64,000 bases of DNA from UBA5704 sp036264355 (GCA_036264355.1 DATARD010000062.1:1-64000), one strand, 5' to 3'. Positions 27,501 to 37,888 are shown, counted from the stretch's first letter. Notes: generated from the letters alone by a model not told the origin. Program-made: numbers and translations.

Positions 27501-28279
27501 GTTTCGTCCCGTCACCGTTTCCGCCGGCGGGTGAAGGCGGCGGGGAGCGCCTCTACCGGACCGGCGACCTCGCGCGCTGGCTGCCCGATGGCGGCGTCGA
27601 CCTGCTGGGACGGATCGACCGCCAGGTGAAGATCCGCGGCTTCCGCGTCGAGCCGGCGGAGGTGGAGGCAGCTCTGGAGAGGCACCCCGGAATCGCCGCC
27701 GCCGTGGTGCAGCCGCGCGGTGAGGGGGGAGACAGGCGGCTGGTCGCCTGGATCGTGCCGGCGGGTGATCTCCCGGCGGACGCCGACCTGCTGGTCTGGT
27801 GCCGCGAGCGGTTGCCGCCGTTTCTGGTGCCCGCCGCCTTCGTGCGGCTCGCGGCGCTTCCCCTGGATCCGAACGGGAAGGTGGACCGCGGTGCCTTGCC
27901 GGAGCCCGAGCGCTCGCGCCGCGCGGAGGACTTCGTCGCGCCCCGCACCCCCGTGGAATCCAAGGTGGCCGCGGTCTGGACGGAGGTCCTCGGGCTCGAC
28001 CGGATCGGTGCCGAGGACGACTTCTTCCTCCTCGGCGGCCATTCGCTGCTCGCGACGCAGATCGTCTCCCGGCTGTCGCGCGATTTCGGCGTGGAGATCG
28101 GACTGCGCGCTTTCTTCGCGGAGCCGACCGTGGCGGGGGTTGCGACGGCGGTCACCCGCGAGCAGATCCGGCAGGGGAATCCGGAGCGCATGGCGCGCCT
28201 CCTGGCGCGGGTGCGGGATCTGTCGCCGGAAGAGCTGGCGGAGCTGTTGCGGGAGGAGCGGAGTGAGCCCGGTCGATGA
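18506..28279 (+). CDS. Non-ribosomal peptide synthetase 1, three modules
   Basis: A 3,257-residue protein with layout C1-A1-T1-C2-A2-T2-C3-A3-T3. C1 (about 1-480) has HHLIADF instead of HHxxxDG and may be a starter or impaired domain. A1 (about 495-1010) carries YTSGSTGRPKG near 655; the code read by eye, DLFNCALTYK, is nearest known Ala codes. T1 carries GGHSLLATR near 1041. C2 (1105-1540) has HHIAADG. A2 (1560-2070) reads DAKNLGLANK, unassigned. T2 is near 2105. C3 (2170-2600) has HHIVADG. A3 (2630-3120) reads DAFFLGATFK, nearest Ile/Val. T3 is near 3176. There is no epimerase domain. The tail (MARLLARVRDLSPEELAELL) looks like a docking helix. A1 contains an in-frame repeat insertion at about 20299-20362. 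ATG 18506 follows the permease stop by 8 bases. Confidence 0.93.
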   Translation: MSLDDRGRLSPGERALWLLQRLAPASAAYNLAGAVRIAALDPAALRRALRKLTGRHAALRTTYPADPLTGEPFRRVHPASSAPEPEIREETGADWPRRMETEAARPFDPAAGPLLRVWIGRDRIGGDGAVLFVLHHLIADFRSLALVLRDLGDLYREEIREETAGPPGGLPPVEISSYAEWVEEQERFLASPRGERLRAFWRQRLAGPPPVLALPVDRPRPPGPASGAGASCALALDRQATARLRELARARGSTFFAVLLAGFQALLYRVSGRRDGRDGDCEGDGDLWIGVPTAGRTAARWAGTLGYFVNPVILRGRPAAETPFTHLVDQAREEAHAALAHRDWPFPLLAAELPRLSFQAMLTFHRTRHPVEEALALLALGEGGGRFRLGGLDLETLPLRRQAAQTELALAAAVVDGALRAALEVDADLFDATTAARLLGHLGALLTGAAARPETPAGALPLLTAAERQEVLFEWNGAEWNGAGAGEADEEEASLAALFAAQAERTPEAVALVCGDTVTTYCELAARAGTLARRLRALGVGPEVRVALCVRRSPRLLAGLLGILAAGGVYVPLDPGHPRERLDFLLADCGAAVVVTEGPHPLTPSPTHSRLPGEGETGGVDSIVTPVVLLEDLEDAEGAPLELAAVGPEHLAYVLYTSGSTGRPKGVEIEHGSALAMLRWARRVFGPAERAAVLASTSVGFDLSVFELFLPLSTGGTVVLVEDALQLGDGGAAGVTLVNTVPSAMAELVRLGALPASVRTVCLAGERLPAHLAAAVHAALPGVRLLNLYGPTEATTYATWAAVRAGDGGGEPSIGRPVDGTRVWLLDDGLVPVPPGVAGELCLAGAGLARGYAMRPDLTAERFGPDPDPQAVFGARLYRTGDLARWRMDGRLELIGRRDEQVKLRGFRIEPGEVEAALLACSGVRAAAVVLRHSAENRRLVAYVAGEPQGIAAPALREHLAARLPAPFVPSAFVILPRLPLTPHGKVDRRALAALPLPAEAEAEGFVPPRDAVEEGLAAIWAEVLEQDPAALGTGDDFFALGGHSLLATRVLARVREVFGVALPLRDLFAAPTLAGLAERVRAAAPGVSEAVLRRDPALDGSPAPLSFAQERFWLADRLQPGSPAYNLAGAARLRGPLRPDTLRRAFGKIVLRHAVLRTRYPEGSPEGDGEPVAVAEPPRTADLPLIDLAALPESAMERETDRLAVELARRPFDLERGPVLRAALVRRAHEHDLLLAIHHIAADGASIDLFFRELAVLSGRPGSLRELPEPPVQYADFARWQRGRLTPEALAPLAAWWQAELAGAPAALHLTTDRPRALGAAGMGAGPGGVRRRRIDLPAGFGALRRRAGATPFMALAATFLTLLGRLSGQADVLVATPVSERGRRELEPLLGCLVNTMVLRGRMADDPSAADFLARVRAACLDGWAHQDLPFERLAGRPADRPEVRALFELHPRRAAGMSLGAATLALREVETGAAKADLALTVEDEGAALGATLRFRSDLFDGTTAERLLLSLEILLASATADPGARLGDLPLLTAAERHQVVVEWGEGPPAAPTGSPLLSRIAGLAAAAPDAPAVLFGRRVVRTRGELAQRAGALAAKLAGLGAGPGTVVGLCLNRSPELVESVLAVLATGAAYLPLDPAYPRAYLAHVLDDSAVPLVLTRAALRSALPETRGRVFILPVLEDGAAVRDGTPPEPSNLSETPAYLLYTSGSTGRPKGIPILHRSLSAYLSWVLAEPLAGIDGLPFVTSLGFDASLKQLFAPLLAGFPVRLVDDETARRPEKLLAELRGPGRLALNCIPSLWREVLDALEAAAATANAQPLGLVRLLLGGEGFDRGLLERTVRLLPGIEVWNLYGPTEATANAAAARLVATAGSIPIGRPLPGVRLAITDPHLRPLPAGAAGELLLGGTGVAPGYWRRPDLTAARFVPDPFSGLPGERLYRTGDRARFQAGSGDVELLGRIDQQVKVRGLRVEPAEIEAVLRGHPGVAECAVGTDAAENRLIAWVVLRETRDAISPAALRRHLESRLPAAMVPAVFTFLDALPRAPAGKVDRAALLVPEVPDIPEAAAGFRRSQTPAEEVLAGLWAETLGVAEVAAGDDFFALGGHSLLAARLLSRVRNAFGVDLPLSALFAAPTVAGLAAALAAARREGAAEPPPPPITEVDRDTRMFLSFAQERLWFLAQWMPDSPAYNIPAAVVLDGALDLPALAAALGEIVRRHEVLRTTFSAIAGLPVQILGAAAGVPLPLVDLTALGMAGEPAAALLGAEEARRPFDLHRGPLLRACLLRLAASRHVVLLSLHHIVADGWSMGVLIGELAALYRSSQEGRPSPLPPPRLQYADFSAWQRERAAGAGAAGDIAWWRSFLAGAPAGIDLPSDRPRPGWSIHRGALSPFQIDPPRTGRLRSLARQGGATLFMILLTAFQALLARLSGATDLVVGTAVDQRTPEVEGLIGLFVNLLALRGDLSGDPPFAELLARTRRATLDAHDHRDLPFERLVAAVEPVRHPGRNPLFQVAFSLQSAPLPEAALPGLTLAVSELDTGTARFDLTLLLREAAGGVAGSLEHSTDLFDAATIDRVLRSLANLLAGVAAGEGVMGLPLSHLPLLAAEERRQILEDWTHSADRRPREGCLGELFVLQAVRAPQAVALVACEEEMTYGELVRRAWAVARRLRALGAGPDVPVALCLERSPELVVGMLGIVLAGAAYVPLDLAYPVERLAWMLEDSGARIVVTRGVGVTSLSAALGRLLEAGGLRIVDLDQTAEAAEDLPGPVEIAPISPDNLAYVVFTSGSTGRPKGVAATHRGVTRLVVDPGYVDLGPAETLLQLAPVSFDASTFEIWGALLNGGRLALPPPGPVALRELGELLRRHEVTTLFLTTGLFHQMIDEEPAGLAGLGQLLFGGDVASTPRVRRALDLLPGVRLIHAYGPTEATTFATCATVSRDDATRARLSIGRPVPRTSAQILDAGLEPVPPGIPGELWLGGDGLARGYLGRPELTAERFVPSPFPPAGEGGGERLYRTGDLARWLPDGGVDLLGRIDRQVKIRGFRVEPAEVEAALERHPGIAAAVVQPRGEGGDRRLVAWIVPAGDLPADADLLVWCRERLPPFLVPAAFVRLAALPLDPNGKVDRGALPEPERSRRAEDFVAPRTPVESKVAAVWTEVLGLDRIGAEDDFFLLGGHSLLATQIVSRLSRDFGVEIGLRAFFAEPTVAGVATAVTREQIRQGNPERMARLLARVRDLSPEELAELLREERSEPGR
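20299..20362 (+). repeat. Intergenic-type palindromic repeat inserted in frame in NRPS1
   Basis: CCTCACCCCCTGACCCCCTC ... CTCCCGGGAGAGGGGGA is the sequence type normally found between genes, as at 38857-38912. Here it encodes PHPLTPSPTHSRLPGEGE, which has no counterpart in ordinary adenylation domains. It lies between the ADCGAAVVVTE strand and the VVLLEDLED segment, in a surface-loop region before the TSGSTG motif. Confidence 0.7.
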
Positions 28280-31200
28280 CACGCTGGCGGCGCTCGCCGC
28301 CCTGAGCCTGGAGCAGCGTGCCGTCCTCGAACGGCTGCTCGGCCGCGAGCGGGCTATGTCTGAAGCGGGTGAGGCTGGCCGGGCGGACGCCGATTTGGCG
28401 CCGATCACGCCACGCGGCGATCCGTCGGTCTTCCCCCTCTCCTTCGCCCAGCAGCGCCTCTGGTTTCTCGATCAGCTCTCCCCCGGCGACGCGGCCTACA
28501 ACATCCACGGTGCGGTCCGTCTCCGCGGTCCGCTCGCCATCGCCGCGCTGGCGCGGAGCCTCCGCGCCGTCACCGCCCGCCACGAGGTCCTGCGCTGCCG
28601 GTTCGCCGCGGTCGAGGGCCGGCCGGAGCAGACGGTGTCACCGCCGGGCGGTCCGGCACTGCCGGTGGTCGACCTGAGCTGTCTGCCGGCGGAGCAGCGC
28701 GCGGCGGAGGTCCTGCGCCTCGCGCTGGACGAAGCGCGGCGGCCGTTCGACCTCGCGCAGGGGCCGCTGTTGCGCACCGCGCTGCTCCGCGTGGACGCCG
28801 CCGAGTCCGTCCTCCTGGTGACCCTGCATCACATCGTCTCCGACGGCTGGTCGGTGGGCGTCTTCCTGCGCGAGATGGCGGCGCTCTATGGCGGGTCGCC
28901 GCCGCTCGCCGCTCTGCCTTCCCTGCCTCTCCAGTACGCCGATTTCGCGGCTTGGCAGCGACGGTGGCTGGCGGGCGACCGCCTGGAGCGGGAGGTCGAG
29001 CACTGGCGATCCCGGCTCGCCGGCGTGCCCGAGCTGCGCCTGCCCGTCGAGCGGGCGAGTGGCCATGGAGGCGGAAGCGTGCCCATCGCCATTCCTCTCC
29101 GCCTCGCCGAGCGCCTCAAGGAGGTGGGCCGCGGCTGTGGCGCCTCGCTGTTCATGACCCTGCTGGCGGCCTTCGAGGTCCTCCTCCTGCGCTGGAGTGG
29201 CCAGAGCGACTTCGCCGTCGGAACGCCGATCGCCAACCGCAACCGGCCCGAGATCGAAGGGCTGATCGGTTTCTTCGTCAACACCCTGGTGCTGCGCGCC
29301 GAGCTGGCGGGTGATCCCACTTTCCTCGGCCTCCTGGAGCGCGTCCGCGAGGTCTGCCTCGATGCCTACGTCCACCAGGACCTGCCGTTCGAGAAGCTGG
29401 TCGAAGAGCTGCAACCGGAGCGCCGTCTCGGGCACAACCCGCTGTTTTCTGTCCTCATCACGCTGCAGAACACGCCGCCAGTGGTTTTGAGATTGCCTGG
29501 TCTGAGCCTCGAAGCCTTGCCGGTGCGCAACGGCACGGCCCGGTTCGACCTCACGCTCGACCTCGCCGAGGGAGAGCAGGGGATCGCCGGCGCCCTGGAG
29601 CACGGCCCGGCCGGTCTCTCTCCCTGCGCGGCGCGGCGCATGGCGGGCCACTTCCTGGCCCTCCTCGAAGGCGTGGCGGCGAGCCCCGGGCGACCGCTCT
29701 GCGAGCTGCCGCTGCTCAGCGCGGCGGAGCGCCAGCAGATCCTGATCGAATGGGCGGGAGCGGAGCAGGCCGTCCCGGAAGCCGGCTTCGGCGAGCTGTT
29801 CGCGGCCCAGGCCGCGCGGTCGCCGGGCGAGGTGGCGGTGGTGTGCGACGGGAGGACGATGACCTACGGCGAGCTCGCGCGCCGGGCCAACCAGCTCGCC
29901 TGGTTTCTGCGGCGCCTTGGAATCGGCCCCGAGGCGGCGGTGGCCATCTCGCTCGAACGTTCGCTGGAGATGGTGGTCGGGCTCCTCGGCATCCTCACGT
30001 CGGGCGCCGCCTATCTGCCCATCGATCCGCGCAATCCGCGGGAGCGCCAGGCGTTCATGCTGGAGGACTGCGGCGCGGCCGTGCTGTTGACCCAGGAGCG
30101 CTGGGCCGCCGCCTTCCGCCGTCCGGGCCTGCGCGTCCTCTGCCTCGACAGCGACCGGGAGATCGTCGCCAACGAGCCGGAGTGGGCACCCCCCCGGCTC
30201 GGGGGCCCCGGCAACGCGCTCGCCTTCCTCTACACCTCCGGCTCGACCGGCATCCCCAAGGCGACAGTGGTGGAGGAGCGCGGCTTCCTCAATCTCTGCC
30301 ACTGGTTTCGCGACGTCTGCGGTCTCTCCGCCTCCACCCGTGCTCTGCTCGGCTTCGCCTTCGGCTTCGACGCCGCGTTCAAGAACGTCGTGGTGCCGCT
30401 CCTGGCCGGTGGGCGTCTGGTGCTGGCCAACCCCGGACCGTTCGACGCGGTGGAGGTCTGGGCGGCGATCCGCGACGAAGGAGTCACCTTCCTCAATACG
30501 ACACCGAGCCAGATGCTGCCGGTCCTCGCCTTGGCCGAAGGGGACGGCTTCGCCAGCCTCGCCAGTCTGGAGGGGCTGATCCTCGGCGGCGAGGCGGCGG
30601 CCTGGAGCGCACTGCGGCCGTGGCTCGCGAGCGGCCGGTGCCACAGCACGCTGACCAACATGTATGGTCCGTCCGAGTGCTCGGACACCATCACCTCCTA
30701 CCGCGCGGCGCCGGAAGAGATCGTCGCCGAGGAGGCCGCCCGGCTGCCGGTCGGCCGGGCGGCGGTCAACGTGCGGCTGGCGGTGATGGGCGCCGGCTTC
30801 CAGCCGTCGCCCGTGGGTGTGGCCGGTGAGCTGTGCGCCGCCGGAATCTGTCTGGCGCGCGGCTACTTCGCCCGGCCGGAGCTGACGGCGGAGAGGTTTG
30901 TTCCGGCGCCCGGGGGAGAGCGGATGTATCGCACCGGCGATCTGGCCCGCTGGCTGCCGGACGGCAATCTGGAGCTGCTCGGGCGCCTGGATGATCAGGT
31001 CAAGATCCGCGGCACCCGCGTCGAGCCGGCGGAGGTGGAGGCCGCGTTGCGGGAGCATCCGGCAGTTCACAACGCGGTGGTGCTAGCGCGTCCGGGGCGG
31101 CGAGCTTCCGATTTCGCGGGGGTGAATGTCCGCCTGGTCGCCTGGATCGTGCGCGCCGAAGGAGCCGCCGGCCCTGCTGAGGGCGAGCTGCGCCATTTCC

Positions 31201-34200
31201 TGCGCAGCCGGCTGCCCGAGGTCATGGTCCCCTCGGCCTTCGTCACCCTGGCGGCGCTGCCGCTGAACGCACGCGGCAAGCTGGACCGGGCGGCCCTCCC
31301 CGAGCCCGAGCCGGGAGGGGTGGATGCGGAGTCCGTCTCCTCGCCCGGCGATCCCGCCGAGGAGCTGATGGCGGTGCTCTTCGCCGAGATCCTCGGCCGC
31401 GAACGAGTGGGCTTCCACGACAGCTTTTTCGAGCTCGGCGGCCACTCCCTCCTCGCCACCCGCCTCGTCTCCCGCGTGCGCACGGTGTTCGGCGTCGAGC
31501 TGCCGGTGCGGCGTCTTTTCGAGAGCCCCACGCCGGCGGGCGTCGCCGCCGCCGTGCGGGACCTGGGCAGCGCCCCGCCGCCGCCGCTGCTGCGCCCCTG
31601 GGAGGGCGGCGGTCTCGTCCCCCTCTCCCTGGCGCAGCAGCGGCTCTGGGTCCTGCATCAGCTCTCTCCGGCGCTGATCGCGTACCACATCCCCGCCGCG
31701 TTGCGGCTCCGCGGGCCTCTCGACACGGCGGCGCTGGCGCGTTCTCTCTCTGCGATCGTCGCCCGCCACGCGGCGCTGCGCACCCACTTTCCGCTCGTTC
31801 CACCCGGCGGGGAGCCGGTGCAGGCGGTGGCGCCGCCGGCGCCGGTGCCGCTGCCGCTGCCGGAAATCGACCTCGCGGGCCTGCCGGAAGCGGTGCGCGA
31901 AGCCGCGGTCCTGGATTTCGCCTGCGAGGACGCCCGCCGTCCCTTCGATCTCGAGCGCGGGCCGCTGCTCCGCCTCTGCCTGCTGCGTCTCGGTGGCGCC
32001 GAGCACGTCCTCGTCCTCACCGTGCATCACCTGGTGAGCGACGCCTGGTCGGCGGCGATCTTCCTGCGCGAGCTGTCCGCCCTCTACGCCGCTTTCCTCG
32101 GCGACGGGCGCGCGGCGTTGCCCGCCCTGCCGGTCCAGTATTCCGACTACGCGATCTGGCAGCGCGGCTGGCTGCGCGGCGAGGTCCTGGAAGCCCAACT
32201 CGCTTACTGGAAGGCGCGGCTCGCCGGCGCTCCGCGCTTCCTCGATCTCCCCACCGACCGTCCGCGGCCGGCGGTGGAGACCCAGGCCGGAGCCTCCGTG
32301 CCGCTGCATCTCTCCGCGTCCCTGGTCGAGCGTCTGCGCCACCTCGGCCGCGAGGTGGGCGCGACTTTGTACATGACCCTCCTCGCCGGTTTCCAGGCTC
32401 TCCTCGCCCGCTACTCCGGCGAGGATGCGGTGAGTGTGGGCACTCACGTCGCCGGGCGCAATCACGCCGAGCTGGAGGGGCTGATCGGGTTCTTCGTCAA
32501 CACCCTGGTGATCCACACCCGCCATGCGGGAGCGCCGTCGGTGCGCGGTCTGATCGGCCGGGTCCGTGAGGCGGTCCTCGGTGCCTTTTCCCATCAGGAC
32601 CTGCCCTTCGAGAAGCTGGTGGAGGCGGTCAATCCGGAGCGCGACGCGCGCTGGTCGCCTCTCTTCCAGGTGGTCTTCGCGCTGCAGAACGTGCCGCGGG
32701 GAGAGCTGCGGCTGCCCGGGATCGAAGCGAGCCGGCTGGACGTGGATACCAACGTCGTCCAGTTCGATCTCATCGCCTCGCTCATCGAGGGTCCGGACAG
32801 CGGGACCGGAGCGGTGGGGGCGCCGGGGGCCGTGGGGTCGTTGCGCTACCGCACCGCCCTTTTCAACGCCTCGACGATCCGGCGTCTCGCCGCCAATTTC
32901 GAGGTCCTGCTCACCGGCATGGCCGACGACCCCGATCGCCGCGCGGCGGATCTGCCTCTGCTCAGCGAGGCCGAGCGCGCGCAGGTGCTGGGAGAATGGA
33001 GCGGCGCGGGGCTCGGAGCGGAGGAGGGGAGAGAGGAGTGGGAGACGCTCCCCTCCCTCTTCGCGGAGCAGGTGGCGCGTACCCCCGACCGTCCGGCGGT
33101 AGTGCTGGACGGCGTGGCGCTCTCCTACGGCGAGCTCCTCCGGCGGGCGGATCGGGTGGACGGGGTCTTGCGCCGCCTCGGCGTCGGACCGGAGGCGCGC
33201 GTGGCGATCTGTCTCGAACGCTCGCCGGACCTTCTGGTGGCGCTCCTGGGCGTGATGCGGTCGGGAGGCGCCTATGTGCCGCTCGATCCGGCTTTCCCGC
33301 GGGAGCGGCTCGCCGATCTCCTGGCAGACTCCGCGCCGGCGGTGGTCCTCACCGCGTCCTCTCTCGCCGGGAGGCTCCCTGCCACCGCGGCGCCGGTCCT
33401 CACAGTGGAAGAGATGCTCTCGACCGCTTCCCGGCCGGACGGCGGGTCTCTCCTCCCCGCGCCGTCGGTCCAGCAGCTCGCCTACGTCATCTACACCTCG
33501 GGCTCGACCGGCCGGCCCAAGGGGACGCTGGTCCGCCACGGCGCCCTGACCGCCTTCGCTCGCGGCCTGCGGGCGGCGGTCGCCGAGCTGCGCGATCTTT
33601 GTGATCTTCCGCTGCGCCTCAGCCTGAACGCTGCCTTTTCCTTCGACGCCTCGCTGCAACAGATCGTCCAGCTCGCTGCGGGGCACACCCTCTGGATCGT
33701 TCCCGAGGAGGCGCGGCGCGACGGCGAGTGCCTGGCCGATCTCCTGCGCAGCGCCGGCCTGGATGGCTTCGACTGCACGCCGAGCCAGCTCGAGGTCCTC
33801 CTGGCCGCCATCGAGACCTCCGGATGCCCGCCGCGCTTCGTGCTGGTCGGGGGAGAGGCCATCCCGCCGCCTCTCTGGCAGCGCTTGGCGGCGCATCCGC
33901 ACACCCGCTTCTACAACGTCTACGGCCCCACCGAGTGCACCGTCGACGCCACGACGCGCTTGATCGATCCGATCGATCCAATCGGCGGCTGGCCGGATCT
34001 CGGCCGGCCGCTCGCCGGCTACCGCCTCCACCTGCTGGACGCGGGCGGGCTGCCGCTGCCCGCCGGCTGCCGCGGCGAGATCTGGCTCGGCGGTCCGGCG
34101 CTCGCCCGCGGCTACTGGCGCCGTCCGGAGCTCACGGCCGACCGTTTCCGCCCGGATCCGTTCGGGGACGTGCCGGGCGAGCGCCTCTATCGCACCGGCG

Positions 34201-35606
34201 ATCTGGGGCGCTGGCTGTCCGACGGCCGGATCGAGTCGCTCGGCCGGACCGACCTGCAGATCAAGCTGCGGGGCTTCCGCATCGAGCCCGGGGAGATCGA
34301 AGCCGCCCTGGAGCGGCACCCGCGGGTGCGGGCGGCGGTCGTCGTCGCCCGCGAGGGGGCACCTGGAGACAAGTCGCTCGCCGGCTACGTGGTCGCCGAG
34401 CCCGCGCCCATCCCGACGGCCGGGGAGCTCCGGGTCTTCTTGCAGGAGCGGCTGCCGCCGCACATGATTCCGGCCACCTTTGTCTTCCTCGACAGGTTGC
34501 CGCTCACTCCCCATGGCAAGGTGGACCGGCGGGCCCTGCCGGCTCCGGAGCCGGACAGCGTGGACGCCGGCCGTCCGGCCCTTCCCGCGGACTCTATTGA
34601 GGCGAAGCTGGCGCAGCTCTGGGCGATGGCGCTGGGGCGCGATCAAGTCCGGGTCGACGACAGTTTCTTCGACCTCGGCGGACACTCCCTCTCCGCCCTG
34701 GCCTTGACTGCCCGGATCCGCGAGACCTTCGGGGTCCGCCTGCCGGTGCGCCGTCTCTTCACCACGCCGACTCCGGCGGCCATGGCCGAGCTGCTGCGCG
34801 AGATGATGGAGCGGACTGGTGGGCCGGCCGGCGATTCCGGCAGTCTGGTCGTCGCCTTGCAGCCGCAGGGGGGGCGCGCGGCGTTTTTCTGCGTCCATCC
34901 TGGCGGCGGCGACGTCACCGTCTACCGCGCGTTCGCGCTCCGCCTGGACAGCGGCCGTCCTTTCCTGGCTCTGCGCGCGCCCGGCCTCGACGAGGGGGAG
35001 GAGCCACTGCGTGATCTCGGGGCCCTGGCGGAGCGGCACCTGCGCGACGTGCGGCGCGCCCAGCCGGAAGGGCCCTGGCACCTCGGCGGGTGGTCCTCCG
35101 GAGCCGTCGTGGCGTTCGAAATGGCGCGCCGGCTGCGCGCCGCCGGTGGCGAGGTGGCGGCGCTCGTCCTCCTCGATCCGCCTGACCTCCCCTTCACCGC
35201 CGCGGACCCGGACGACGTCGAGATCCTCGCCGCGTTCGCCCGCGACCTCGGCCTCTCTCCCGCGGCTTTCCGGCTCAGCGCCGAGCAGGCCCGCGCCCTG
35301 AGCCCGGAGGAGCGCAGGACGGCCCTGCTGGCCGATGCCCAGGCCGCGGGCCTCCCGCTGGCGGACCGCGTCGACCTCGAGCGCCGGCTGCGTGTCTTCC
35401 GGGCGAGCACCGCGGCACTCCGCAGCTACCAGCCGGGCTCCTGGGACGGCCCGCTGACTCTCCTGGAAGCCGCGGCGCGCCCGGCGCCCGCCACCTTCTG
35501 GCGCGCCCTCGCCACGGCGGTCCATGTCCTTCCCGGGGACCACGCCACCATCCTCCAGCCGCCCTTCGTGGATGAGTTGGCGCAGCGGGTGCGCGAGGCG
35601 TTGTAG
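28263..35606 (+). CDS. Non-ribosomal peptide synthetase 2, two modules plus thioesterase
   Basis: A 2,447-residue protein with layout C4-A4-T4-C5-A5-T5-TE. The GTG at 28263 has GGGAGGAG upstream and overlaps the NRPS1 end by 17 bases, giving coupled translation. The first 25 residues (LAALSLEQRAVLERLLGRE) look like a docking helix. C4 (58-490) has HHIVSDG. A4 (509-1010) reads DAKNIGMDTK, unassigned. T4 is near 1058. C5 (1118-1570) has HHLVSDA, with Ala replacing the usual Gly. A5 (1599-2100) reads DAQDLGVVDK, the classic Gln code. T5 is near 2138. The thioesterase (about 2199-2447) has the nucleophile in GGWSSGAVVAFE near 2276, an acid in VLLDPPD and a histidine in PGDHATIL. It should release the finished peptide by hydrolysis or cyclisation. 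Confidence 0.93.
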   Translation: MSPVDDTLAALAALSLEQRAVLERLLGRERAMSEAGEAGRADADLAPITPRGDPSVFPLSFAQQRLWFLDQLSPGDAAYNIHGAVRLRGPLAIAALARSLRAVTARHEVLRCRFAAVEGRPEQTVSPPGGPALPVVDLSCLPAEQRAAEVLRLALDEARRPFDLAQGPLLRTALLRVDAAESVLLVTLHHIVSDGWSVGVFLREMAALYGGSPPLAALPSLPLQYADFAAWQRRWLAGDRLEREVEHWRSRLAGVPELRLPVERASGHGGGSVPIAIPLRLAERLKEVGRGCGASLFMTLLAAFEVLLLRWSGQSDFAVGTPIANRNRPEIEGLIGFFVNTLVLRAELAGDPTFLGLLERVREVCLDAYVHQDLPFEKLVEELQPERRLGHNPLFSVLITLQNTPPVVLRLPGLSLEALPVRNGTARFDLTLDLAEGEQGIAGALEHGPAGLSPCAARRMAGHFLALLEGVAASPGRPLCELPLLSAAERQQILIEWAGAEQAVPEAGFGELFAAQAARSPGEVAVVCDGRTMTYGELARRANQLAWFLRRLGIGPEAAVAISLERSLEMVVGLLGILTSGAAYLPIDPRNPRERQAFMLEDCGAAVLLTQERWAAAFRRPGLRVLCLDSDREIVANEPEWAPPRLGGPGNALAFLYTSGSTGIPKATVVEERGFLNLCHWFRDVCGLSASTRALLGFAFGFDAAFKNVVVPLLAGGRLVLANPGPFDAVEVWAAIRDEGVTFLNTTPSQMLPVLALAEGDGFASLASLEGLILGGEAAAWSALRPWLASGRCHSTLTNMYGPSECSDTITSYRAAPEEIVAEEAARLPVGRAAVNVRLAVMGAGFQPSPVGVAGELCAAGICLARGYFARPELTAERFVPAPGGERMYRTGDLARWLPDGNLELLGRLDDQVKIRGTRVEPAEVEAALREHPAVHNAVVLARPGRRASDFAGVNVRLVAWIVRAEGAAGPAEGELRHFLRSRLPEVMVPSAFVTLAALPLNARGKLDRAALPEPEPGGVDAESVSSPGDPAEELMAVLFAEILGRERVGFHDSFFELGGHSLLATRLVSRVRTVFGVELPVRRLFESPTPAGVAAAVRDLGSAPPPPLLRPWEGGGLVPLSLAQQRLWVLHQLSPALIAYHIPAALRLRGPLDTAALARSLSAIVARHAALRTHFPLVPPGGEPVQAVAPPAPVPLPLPEIDLAGLPEAVREAAVLDFACEDARRPFDLERGPLLRLCLLRLGGAEHVLVLTVHHLVSDAWSAAIFLRELSALYAAFLGDGRAALPALPVQYSDYAIWQRGWLRGEVLEAQLAYWKARLAGAPRFLDLPTDRPRPAVETQAGASVPLHLSASLVERLRHLGREVGATLYMTLLAGFQALLARYSGEDAVSVGTHVAGRNHAELEGLIGFFVNTLVIHTRHAGAPSVRGLIGRVREAVLGAFSHQDLPFEKLVEAVNPERDARWSPLFQVVFALQNVPRGELRLPGIEASRLDVDTNVVQFDLIASLIEGPDSGTGAVGAPGAVGSLRYRTALFNASTIRRLAANFEVLLTGMADDPDRRAADLPLLSEAERAQVLGEWSGAGLGAEEGREEWETLPSLFAEQVARTPDRPAVVLDGVALSYGELLRRADRVDGVLRRLGVGPEARVAICLERSPDLLVALLGVMRSGGAYVPLDPAFPRERLADLLADSAPAVVLTASSLAGRLPATAAPVLTVEEMLSTASRPDGGSLLPAPSVQQLAYVIYTSGSTGRPKGTLVRHGALTAFARGLRAAVAELRDLCDLPLRLSLNAAFSFDASLQQIVQLAAGHTLWIVPEEARRDGECLADLLRSAGLDGFDCTPSQLEVLLAAIETSGCPPRFVLVGGEAIPPPLWQRLAAHPHTRFYNVYGPTECTVDATTRLIDPIDPIGGWPDLGRPLAGYRLHLLDAGGLPLPAGCRGEIWLGGPALARGYWRRPELTADRFRPDPFGDVPGERLYRTGDLGRWLSDGRIESLGRTDLQIKLRGFRIEPGEIEAALERHPRVRAAVVVAREGAPGDKSLAGYVVAEPAPIPTAGELRVFLQERLPPHMIPATFVFLDRLPLTPHGKVDRRALPAPEPDSVDAGRPALPADSIEAKLAQLWAMALGRDQVRVDDSFFDLGGHSLSALALTARIRETFGVRLPVRRLFTTPTPAAMAELLREMMERTGGPAGDSGSLVVALQPQGGRAAFFCVHPGGGDVTVYRAFALRLDSGRPFLALRAPGLDEGEEPLRDLGALAERHLRDVRRAQPEGPWHLGGWSSGAVVAFEMARRLRAAGGEVAALVLLDPPDLPFTAADPDDVEILAAFARDLGLSPAAFRLSAEQARALSPEERRTALLADAQAAGLPLADRVDLERRLRVFRASTAALRSYQPGSWDGPLTLLEAAARPAPATFWRALATAVHVLPGDHATILQPPFVDELAQRVREAL

Positions 35607-35614
35607 GGTGCACC

Positions 35615-35618
<4 letters not shown>
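35603..35618. terminator. Perfect palindrome holding both convergent stop codons
   Basis: GTAGGGTGCACCCTAC is a 16-bp perfect palindrome. Its left arm supplies the TAG stop of NRPS2 and its right arm the TAG stop of clpA on the other strand. No T-tract follows, so a terminator role is a guess. Confidence 0.4.
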
Positions 35619-37884
<2,266 letters not shown>

Positions 37885-37888
<4 letters not shown>

